64,000 nucleotides of DNA, from positions 50,675 through 114,674 of the forward strand of contig JAJFUS010000043.1 of the NCBI GenBank assembly GCA_021372295.1, written 5' to 3'. The notes under the pieces are model-generated. The model was not told the origin of the DNA. It was given only the letters and a program-made list of their open reading frames with translations, and ran no database searches. Both the position numbers and the translations under genes were made by a program. This DNA comes from a bacterium (GTDB lineage Bacteria > Armatimonadota > UBA5829). Below are positions 32,741 to 39,938 of this stretch, in pieces (position 1 is the stretch's first letter; each line of letters opens with the position of its first letter).

Positions 32741-35161
32741 GTGTCCATGAACCTGCGCAAGATATGTTCGATGTTTTTCATTGTTCTGCTTGTTTTCTTG
32801 ATATCAGGCTGCTCGCATCAAAAAAATCAAAAGATCAGGTTGGTGGTATGGGGTCCGAGTCATCCTTTTAAGAGCAAAGGCTGGGAAGCTGCTATTGCCG
32901 AGTTTGAAAGACGGCATCCTAATGTAGATGTCAAGCTGCTCGCTATGATGGGCTACAATGGCGAGATGAATCCTCAAAAGATAATGACGGCAGTTGTCGG
33001 TAGGGTTCCTCCCGATGTGATATACCCCGGACGCAACACAATGGGTGATTGGGCATCCAGAGGAGCTTTCATTCCTTTGGACGATCTCATTGCTAGAGAT
33101 AGACACGAGAAAGATGGTGTAAGGCGCGAGGAGTACTACAAGGCTGCATGGGACGAGATTGTATACAAAGGAAAGACTTACGCTGTTCCCGACGACATAG
33201 ATACCAGGGCGCTTTACTATAATCGCGAGCTTTTCCGCAAGGCTGGTTTGGACCCAGACCGGCCTCCAAGGACGTGGGACGAGCTTGAGGAGTATACAAA
33301 GAAGCTCACCCTCTACAATTCGAGAGGTGAGTTTAAGCAGTTAGGCTTTATTCCGCATTCCCAGAATTACGGTAACAGTTGGTTCTGCTTGTATTGCTGG
33401 CAAAATGGTGGCGAGCTTATGAGCATGGATGGACGTAAGTGCGTTATGAACAGTCCACGCTCTGTGGATGCTCTTGAATGGCTTGTCAAGTTCTTTGACA
33501 AGTTCAACATCGACAAATTGAACAGCTTTGCCTCGGGTTTCAAATCAGAAGCGCTGGATCCGTTCTCAACCGGCAAGTTAGCGATGAAGATAGAATGCGG
33601 CTGGTTTGTCGGAGACATTGCAAGGTATAATCCGGGTCTTGATTTTGCTGTTGCCCCTCCTCCTGTACCCAGGGATCGATATGAAAACAAGCCTCCATTT
33701 GTCGGCCAGCCCAGGTTTATTACCTGGTCGGGTGGATACTCATGGGCTATCCCGCGAGGAGCAAAGAACAAAGAGATCTCATGGAAATTTATCAAGTGGA
33801 TGGTTTCAGAGGACGCGGCAAGGATTGTGCAAAAGGCCAGCAAGCGTTACCAACAAAGTATGGGCAGGCCTTATGTTCCCTGGATGGTCTCCAATGCCAA
33901 AGTCAATGAGATGATATTTCGTGAGTATGGCCCCAAACAACCCAAATTCAAAAATGGGATGCGCGTATTCATAGAGTCGCTGTCGAACTCCAGGTATCGC
34001 CCGGTGACCCCTGTCGGTCAACTGCTTTGGGATCAGCACGAGAAAGCGTTTGAAAATGCTGTAAACCACAAAGCGTCTCCCCAAGCTGCTCTTGATAAAG
34101 CAAGCGGCATCGTGCAGACGCAATTAGATCGTTTTCTTGGGCGTTCCGAGCATAAGAAGCTTGATTGGAAGTATCCACTGCTAGTGGTAGCCTTGTGCTT
34201 TGTTGTTCTGGTGCTTTTTTGCATAAAGAAATATCGCAACTCCGGGCCGATGGGAAGGCTTGCCAGGTCGGAGGCTTTGGCAGGACTTATGTTTGCCTCT
34301 CCCTGGGTTGTGGGCTTTCTCGTATTTATGGCTGGGCCTCTCTTGGCTTCGTTGATCTTCAGTTTTTGTGACTATGATGTCCTGCATGCGGCAAGGTGGG
34401 TGGGACTCGGAAACTATAAGGACTTGATTACGGTCGACCGTTACTACATAGGCAAATCTGTTTACAATGCGGCGTATCTTGCGATCTTTGGTATTCCTTT
34501 GAACATGGCAATCAGCTTGGGAATAGCGATGTTGTTAAACACAAAAGTATCGGGAATGCGCTGGTATCGGACAATATACTACCTGCCGTCAATTTTGCCG
34601 GTGGTTGCAAACGCAATCTTGTGGATCTGGATACTGAACCCTCAGTTCGGTCTGATAAACGTGGCATGGCGGGCTACATTGACCAACTGGTTGGGAATAG
34701 CTCCTCCTTTGTGGCTCGCAAGTGAGCACACAGCCAAGCCAGCGCTCATTGTTATGAGTCTTTGGAGCGCCGGCGGTGGAATGATTCTCTGGCTTGCTGG
34801 TTTGCAAGGTGTTCCCAGGCATTTGTACGAGGCTGCGGAGCTTGATGGAGCGAGCTGGTGGGGACGCTTTAGAAATGTGACTCTTCCAATGCTTACTCCC
34901 TACATCTTCTTTAACCTTATAATGGGCACGATAGGTGTTTTGCAGAGCTTTGATGCGCAATACATAATGACCCAGGGTGGGCCTGTAGACTCGACGTTGG
35001 TTCCTGTGCTTTATCTGTTCAACAATGCGTTCCAATATTTCAAGATGGGCTATGCCTCGGCGATAGCGTGGCTGCTGTTTCTGTTGGTTCTGGGCCTTAC
35101 GCTCGTGCAGCTGAAACTCGCTCCCCGCTGGGTTTACTATGAAGGGGAAGAAAAGAAATGA
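32741..35161 (+). CDS. Fused solute-binding lipoprotein and MalF-type ABC permease
   Basis: An 806-residue fusion. A lipobox-type signal (ISGC, Cys about 24) starts a family 1 sugar-binding domain (about 25-450). A membrane helix (about 478-496) links it to a MalF/UgpA-type permease (about 515-795) with the EAAELDGASWWGRF coupling loop that docks on the ATPase. Binding protein and permease are normally separate genes. No frame break or internal start marks the junction. The lipobox could be used for lipid attachment or only as a signal anchor. GTG 32741 has AAAGG five bases upstream; ATG 32747 is possible. The stop overlaps the next permease (ATGA). No ATPase gene is nearby. Confidence 0.88.
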   Translation: MSMNLRKICSMFFIVLLVFLISGCSHQKNQKIRLVVWGPSHPFKSKGWEAAIAEFERRHPNVDVKLLAMMGYNGEMNPQKIMTAVVGRVPPDVIYPGRNTMGDWASRGAFIPLDDLIARDRHEKDGVRREEYYKAAWDEIVYKGKTYAVPDDIDTRALYYNRELFRKAGLDPDRPPRTWDELEEYTKKLTLYNSRGEFKQLGFIPHSQNYGNSWFCLYCWQNGGELMSMDGRKCVMNSPRSVDALEWLVKFFDKFNIDKLNSFASGFKSEALDPFSTGKLAMKIECGWFVGDIARYNPGLDFAVAPPPVPRDRYENKPPFVGQPRFITWSGGYSWAIPRGAKNKEISWKFIKWMVSEDAARIVQKASKRYQQSMGRPYVPWMVSNAKVNEMIFREYGPKQPKFKNGMRVFIESLSNSRYRPVTPVGQLLWDQHEKAFENAVNHKASPQAALDKASGIVQTQLDRFLGRSEHKKLDWKYPLLVVALCFVVLVLFCIKKYRNSGPMGRLARSEALAGLMFASPWVVGFLVFMAGPLLASLIFSFCDYDVLHAARWVGLGNYKDLITVDRYYIGKSVYNAAYLAIFGIPLNMAISLGIAMLLNTKVSGMRWYRTIYYLPSILPVVANAILWIWILNPQFGLINVAWRATLTNWLGIAPPLWLASEHTAKPALIVMSLWSAGGGMILWLAGLQGVPRHLYEAAELDGASWWGRFRNVTLPMLTPYIFFNLIMGTIGVLQSFDAQYIMTQGGPVDSTLVPVLYLFNNAFQYFKMGYASAIAWLLFLLVLGLTLVQLKLAPRWVYYEGEEKK

Positions 35162-36225
35162 AAGCCAAAGGCAAGACAAGAGTCGTTTCGCGCAAAAAGC
35201 GGACAAACAATGCAATGCTTCACTTGGTTCTGGCAATTGGCAGCCTGGTCTTTTTGTTTCCCTTTTTCTGGCTGCTGTCCACATCACTTAAGGAAGAGGA
35301 TCAGATGAAAGTCTATCCTCCGGTGTTGATCCCAACCCGGCAAGTGATACTGGAAGTGGATGGCAAGAAAGCCGGTCTTTCAACAATGAAGATCGGGACA
35401 ACAAGAGTAAAAGTAGGCGAGGTTGCCGAATTTGAAGACGGCCGTAAGAGAGTAGTTGTGCTTTCTGGGCAGCCATGTGCCGGCAAGAGCTTTGTCGTGG
35501 ATTCCGATAGTTTGACAAAGGTCAGGACGTTTGGCCTGAAGTGGGAGAATTATACCAAGGCACTGGATTTTCTTCCCAAGGAAACTCACAAGGGCCTGGC
35601 ATATCTCTGGAATACTGTGGTGATAACAGTGCTCAGCATACTCGGCACTGTGCTTTCGAGTTCACTTGTCGCGTTCTCCTTTTCTCGTCTGAGGTGGCCG
35701 GGCAGAGACATTATTTTCGGGGTGCTTCTTGCAACAATGATGATTCCGCAGGCCGTAACAATGATGCCGGTGTTTCTCATATTCAGATGGCTGGGATGGA
35801 TTGACACTCTAAGGCCGCTGTGGGTTCCGGCGTTTTTCGCTAATGCGTTTGGCGTATTTCTGCTGCGGCAGTTCTTTTTGACTATACCAAGAGACCTCGA
35901 AGAGGCGGCAAAGATAGATGGGGCTGGTTATTGGACTATCTTCTGGCGCGTTATGGTGCCGCTTGTGAAGCCTGCGCTAGCCGCGCTTACTATTATGACG
36001 TTCATCGCAAGTTGGAATAACTTTATGGGGCCGCTTATCTATTTGAATTCACCAGAGAAGATGACTCTTGCCTATGCATTGCAGTTGTTCCAATGTGACC
36101 ATGGCGGCGAGCACGGGATGTTGATGGCTGCATCTACCATTGTCATGCTGCCAGTTCTCGCAATCTTCTTCTTTACGCAGAAATACTTTATAGAGGGGAT
36201 AACGCTTACTGGAATAAAAGGCTGA
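35158..36225 (+). CDS. MalG-type sugar ABC permease with a periplasmic insertion
   Basis: A 355-residue inner-membrane permease of the carbohydrate CUT1 type. The coupling motif is EAAKIDGAGYWTIFWR (about residue 248). MalG-like permeases usually have about 280 residues; here 70-80 extra residues (about 50-125) follow the first helix. They are beta-rich (VILEVDGKKAGL, TRVKVGEVAEF, FVVDSDS) and would face outside. The insertion may contact the tethered binding domain of the partner fusion (inference). The start overlaps the stop of the fusion gene, so both are made from one message. A shared MsmX/UgpC-like ATPase encoded elsewhere is expected. Confidence 0.88.
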   Translation: MKAKGKTRVVSRKKRTNNAMLHLVLAIGSLVFLFPFFWLLSTSLKEEDQMKVYPPVLIPTRQVILEVDGKKAGLSTMKIGTTRVKVGEVAEFEDGRKRVVVLSGQPCAGKSFVVDSDSLTKVRTFGLKWENYTKALDFLPKETHKGLAYLWNTVVITVLSILGTVLSSSLVAFSFSRLRWPGRDIIFGVLLATMMIPQAVTMMPVFLIFRWLGWIDTLRPLWVPAFFANAFGVFLLRQFFLTIPRDLEEAAKIDGAGYWTIFWRVMVPLVKPALAALTIMTFIASWNNFMGPLIYLNSPEKMTLAYALQLFQCDHGGEHGMLMAASTIVMLPVLAIFFFTQKYFIEGITLTGIKG

Positions 36226-36366
36226 CGATGCGAGTCTTTTCTTTTTGCAAAAGCTTTCCTTGGTGAGTAAGTTTGGTGCCGCTGGAATATAGATTAGCTA
36301 TGCAGTTAATGCCTGAGCCTTATCGTGTTATAATTAAGAACGATTTGGAATTGGAAGATCAAGGCT

Positions 36367-38217
36367 ATGGCAATTCAACTCGACACCTCAATAACGGTTC
36401 GTGCCCGCGATATCTTGAACCGCACATTCGGTTATGCCGAGTTCAGAGGCGAGCAGCAAGAGATCATCGAGCATGTCGCATCCGGCGGCGATGCATTCGT
36501 CTTGATGCCTACAGGGGGCGGCAAATCGCTATGCTATCAGATCCCGGCGATGCTCCGCAGTGGCATCGGAGTTGTGGTTTCACCGTTGATTGCCCTTATG
36601 CAGGATCAGGTGACCGCGCTCAAAGAGCTTGGCGTCAATGCCGAGATGCTGAACTCAGCTCTGAGCGTGTCGCAGCAGATGGACGTCAAGTGGAAACTAC
36701 GGCGCGGCGGGATCGACCTGCTGTATGTCGCGCCGGAGCGCCTGGTATTGGATTCGATGCTGGAGATGCTTTCTGAGGTCGACCTGGCGCTTTTTGCCAT
36801 AGACGAGGCTCACTGCGTATCACAATGGGGGCACGACTTTAGAGAAGAATATTTGGCACTGTCGGTTCTGCATGAGAGATTTTCCGATGTGCCACGAATC
36901 GCACTGACTGCCACCGCCGATGAACCTACCCGCAAAGAGATTATCCAGCGTCTGAATTTGGGCGATGCGCGGACGTTTATCGCGAGCTTTGACAGACCGA
37001 ATATTCGCTACCAGATCGTAATTAAAGATAGACCCCAAAAGCAGCTTCTCGCATTCCTCAATAGTGAGCACGATGGCGATTCGGGAATCGTCTACTGTCT
37101 CTCTCGCAAGAAGACAGAACAAGTGGCAAAATTGCTTCAAGATGCTGGAAAAGATGCGATCCCGTATCATGCCGGGTTGAATGCCACTGTCAGGAAGCAC
37201 AATCAGGAGCGGTTTCTGCGTGAAGACGGCGTGATTATCGTCGCCACGATCGCTTTTGGAATGGGGATCGATAAACCGGACGTGCGCTTTGTCGCACATC
37301 TCGATCTGCCTAAAAGCATTGAGGCGTATTATCAGGAGACTGGCCGCGCCGGGCGTGACGGATTGCCGTCAGATGCGTGGATGACCTATGGAATGGCCGA
37401 TGTCGCGGTACTTCGCAGCCTCATTGAATCATCCGAAGCCGATGATGCCCACAAACGCCTCGAACATCGAAAGCTCAACGCACTATTGGGATTATGCGAA
37501 ACCGCGTCATGCCGAAGAAAGATTCTGCTTTCATATTTTGGAGACGAACTCGCCGAGCCGTGCGGCAATTGCGACACATGCCTGCACCCGGTTGAGACAT
37601 GGGACGGCACCCTTGCGGCAAAAAAAGCTATATATGTCGCGAAACAGACCGATGAGCGGTTCGGCGCGGGCTATCTTGTCGACATTATGCATGGCAAAAA
37701 ACTCGAGCGACTAATTGGGCTTGGGCATGATAAGCTCAGCGCATTTGGCAAGGGCACGGAGTTGTCGGAGCGAGAGTGGTCGTCGGTTTTCCGTCAGCTT
37801 GTCTCGATGGGCTATCTTAAGGTTGACATGGAACGATACGGCAGCATCAAGTTGACAAGTGAGAGCGCGAATGTGCTCAAGGGAGACGTGACGATCAGCT
37901 TCAGAAAAGATTATGCAATCCACGAGAAAAAGGGCAAGGCGCCAAGAGTTAGAGCCGCAAGCAAGCTGGTGGATTCCAAATCAGTGGGAGTTTTCGAGGC
38001 CTTGCGAGCAAAGCGAATGGAACTGGCAAAGGAGCAAGGCGTGCCTCCATATGTTATTTTCCATGATTCCACACTTAAGGCGATGGCCGAAACGCGGCCT
38101 GTAAACCTAGATGAGATGAGTGAAATCAGTGGCGTCGGAGAGCACAAGCTGGCGAAGTATGGAGTGATTTTCCTGGATGTGCTGGAGAAGAACAGGCATG
38201 AGCAACAACGGGATTAA
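36367..38217 (+). CDS. recQ: ATP-dependent DNA helicase RecQ
   Basis: A 616-residue 3'-5' DNA helicase for recombination and fork repair. Motif 0 is FRGEQQEII, Walker A is PTGGGKSLCYQ, Walker B is DEAH followed by CVSQWGHDF, and QETGRAGRDG is motif VI. The zinc-binding Cys are in the CRRKILLSYFGD...CGNCDTC segment (about 377-400). A winged-helix domain and a C-terminal HRDC domain (about 535-610) complete the bacterial RecQ layout. The usual DFRPEY reads DFREEY here. A TATAAT -10 lies about 35 bases before ATG 36367. The stop is inside a hairpin. Confidence 0.95.
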   Translation: MAIQLDTSITVRARDILNRTFGYAEFRGEQQEIIEHVASGGDAFVLMPTGGGKSLCYQIPAMLRSGIGVVVSPLIALMQDQVTALKELGVNAEMLNSALSVSQQMDVKWKLRRGGIDLLYVAPERLVLDSMLEMLSEVDLALFAIDEAHCVSQWGHDFREEYLALSVLHERFSDVPRIALTATADEPTRKEIIQRLNLGDARTFIASFDRPNIRYQIVIKDRPQKQLLAFLNSEHDGDSGIVYCLSRKKTEQVAKLLQDAGKDAIPYHAGLNATVRKHNQERFLREDGVIIVATIAFGMGIDKPDVRFVAHLDLPKSIEAYYQETGRAGRDGLPSDAWMTYGMADVAVLRSLIESSEADDAHKRLEHRKLNALLGLCETASCRRKILLSYFGDELAEPCGNCDTCLHPVETWDGTLAAKKAIYVAKQTDERFGAGYLVDIMHGKKLERLIGLGHDKLSAFGKGTELSEREWSSVFRQLVSMGYLKVDMERYGSIKLTSESANVLKGDVTISFRKDYAIHEKKGKAPRVRAASKLVDSKSVGVFEALRAKRMELAKEQGVPPYVIFHDSTLKAMAETRPVNLDEMSEISGVGEHKLAKYGVIFLDVLEKNRHEQQRD

Positions 38218-38227
38218 CCCTGTTGTT
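38204..38227 (+). terminator. Hairpin spanning the recQ stop
   Basis: AACAACGGG pairs with CCCTGTTGTT (one bulge), followed by a weak TTTATT tail. Confidence 0.5.
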
Positions 38228-38293
38228 TATTGATCTGTTATCGCGAATCGATATAGAGTCAGATAGCAATCTTGATTAAGAGGAATTATAGAG

Positions 38294-38992
38294 ATGACCG
38301 AAACGCCCGCCTGGTATTATGATGAATTCAAACAAATCGGCACAGATTATGAATATGCCGATGAAGTCCGTCGATATGACGAACGCATGCACACCCTCCG
38401 TGACATCCCAAAGGAGACTGCTGACACAATCGCATTGCTCGGCATTGGCCCGGAGAGCACTCTGGTCGAGTTTGGATGCGGCACCGGTGAGCTTGCTATT
38501 ACTGCTGCTGGCTTATGCCGCAAAGTACATGCCGTCGATATATCGCAAGTAATGATCGATTATGCCCATGCCAAGGCTGAAACCCGCGGCGTAAACAGTG
38601 TTGAGTTCCATCGCGCTGGATTTCTGACTTACGAACATTCCGACGAACCGGCAGACATTGTCGTAACCCAACTCGCTCTGCATCATCTGCCTGACTTCTG
38701 GAAAGTGGTGGCTCTTGGAAGAATACGGGATATTCTAAAACCCGGCGGCCGATTCTTTTTGAGAGATGTCGTATTCTCATTCGATCTGAAAAATTATAGA
38801 AAAGCGCTGGACGCATGGATTGATACAGTCAAAGAATGCTGTGGTAGCGTTAACTGCCGAAATCATATTCGCGACGAATACTCTACAACATCATGGTTGA
38901 TGGAAGCGATGCTCCAGCATACCGGCTTTGACATCATCAGCGCCGATTACACTGGCGGCGTATTTGCGGCATATCTGTGTGAGAAGATTTGA
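38294..38992 (+). CDS. Class I SAM-dependent methyltransferase
   Basis: A 232-residue Rossmann-fold methyltransferase with motif I VEFGCGTGELA (about residue 58), HAVDISQVMIDYA and a C-terminal catalytic-domain helix region containing CCGSVNCRNH. It has LALHHLPDFWK after motif II, as in UbiE-like small-molecule methyltransferases. ATG 38294 has AAGAGGAA about 8 bases upstream. It is followed by a ferredoxin-nitroreductase gene on the same strand after 37 bases, so they may be co-expressed. The substrate is unknown. Confidence 0.78.
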   Translation: MTETPAWYYDEFKQIGTDYEYADEVRRYDERMHTLRDIPKETADTIALLGIGPESTLVEFGCGTGELAITAAGLCRKVHAVDISQVMIDYAHAKAETRGVNSVEFHRAGFLTYEHSDEPADIVVTQLALHHLPDFWKVVALGRIRDILKPGGRFFLRDVVFSFDLKNYRKALDAWIDTVKECCGSVNCRNHIRDEYSTTSWLMEAMLQHTGFDIISADYTGGVFAAYLCEKI

Positions 38993-39029
38993 CCGTACGG
39001 ACATAAGAACAGTGGCAAGGAGAAGAAAC

Positions 39030-39854
39030 ATGTGTGAGTTCTCGGTGAATGCGTCGCTTTGCACGCGATGCGGGTTATGTGTGAGCGATTGCGTTTCGAA
39101 CATTATTGAAATGGGCGTAAATGGGTTGCCGTCAATATCGCCGGAAAAAAAAGGGTTCTGTTTGAAATGCCAGCACTGTCTGACTGTGTGCCCGACCGGT
39201 GCGGTATCGGTTTTGGGGAAGAATCCAGCAGACAGTCAACCTATATCCGGCGTCAGCATGCCGAGTTTTGAGCAGATGGATCATTTTGTCCGCGGCCGAC
39301 GCAGTGTCCGGCATTACAAAGACGAAAATGTGGACCCAGCTCTAATCGATAGTCTTCTGAATGCTCTGGCTCATGCACCTACAGGCTGCAACGCGCAGGA
39401 GCTGACATTTAACGTGATTGACGACAAGGACGTGATGCATAGGTTCAGTGATCAGTTGGTGACGGCACTTCTCAAAGCGGCTGCCAGTGATGAATCAGAG
39501 CACCCATTTCTGCAGCAGGTTGCGCCGCTTCCCCGCGAGGCCATAGTGAATATTGTCTTCCGAAGCGCTCCGCATGCCTTGATAGTATCGGCTCCACAGG
39601 ACGCTCCGTGTGCGCGTGAGGATGTGGCATTATCACTCGCATATTTTGAGCTTCTGGCTCAAAGCGCCGGTCTTGGGACCTTGTGGTGGGGTTTTCTTCG
39701 GCTTACCTCAGGTATTGTACCTGAGGTAAAACCGATTTTGGGTATCCCCGATGATCATGAATATTACGCAATTCTCTTCGGACTGCCTAAAATAGAATTT
39801 GCGCGAACCGCTCAGAAGGAAGATGCCGCCAAGGTCAGGCGAGTGACACTTTAA
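39030..39854 (+). CDS. Nitroreductase with N-terminal 2[4Fe-4S] ferredoxin domain
   Basis: A 274-residue fusion. Residues 1-60 carry two CxxCxxCxxxC clusters (CTRCGLCVSDC, CLKCQHCLTVCP) for two [4Fe-4S] centres. Residues 75-270 are an FMN nitroreductase with RRSVRHYKDE at the flavin site and APTGCNAQ. Such fusions occur in anaerobes and pass electrons from ferredoxin to FMN. ATG 39030 has AAGGAG eight bases upstream; an extension to 38928 would overlap the methyltransferase. A perfect 27-base palindrome (39703-39729) lies inside the coding region. Confidence 0.9.
   Translation: MCEFSVNASLCTRCGLCVSDCVSNIIEMGVNGLPSISPEKKGFCLKCQHCLTVCPTGAVSVLGKNPADSQPISGVSMPSFEQMDHFVRGRRSVRHYKDENVDPALIDSLLNALAHAPTGCNAQELTFNVIDDKDVMHRFSDQLVTALLKAAASDESEHPFLQQVAPLPREAIVNIVFRSAPHALIVSAPQDAPCAREDVALSLAYFELLAQSAGLGTLWWGFLRLTSGIVPEVKPILGIPDDHEYYAILFGLPKIEFARTAQKEDAAKVRRVTL
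39703..39729 (+). repeat. Perfect inverted repeat inside the nitroreductase gene
   Basis: TTACCTCAGGTA, TTG, TACCTGAGGTAA: 12-base arms around 3 bases. It encodes LTSGIVPEV and could form a strong RNA hairpin or bind a dimeric protein. Confidence 0.6.
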
Positions 39855-39899
39855 CCAAGTTAGTATTGCATCATCTTTTGAATAATTGGCACAAGATAG

Positions 39900-39938
39900 A
39901 ACCAGTTGGAGGCAATTGCTTATTGCTTCCAACTGGTT
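39900..39938. terminator. Hairpin at the end of the 988-residue gene
   Basis: AACCAGTTGGA (39900-39910) pairs perfectly with TCCAACTGGTT (39928-39938). It covers the stop of the minus-strand gene and lies in the convergent gap after the nitroreductase gene. Confidence 0.55.
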
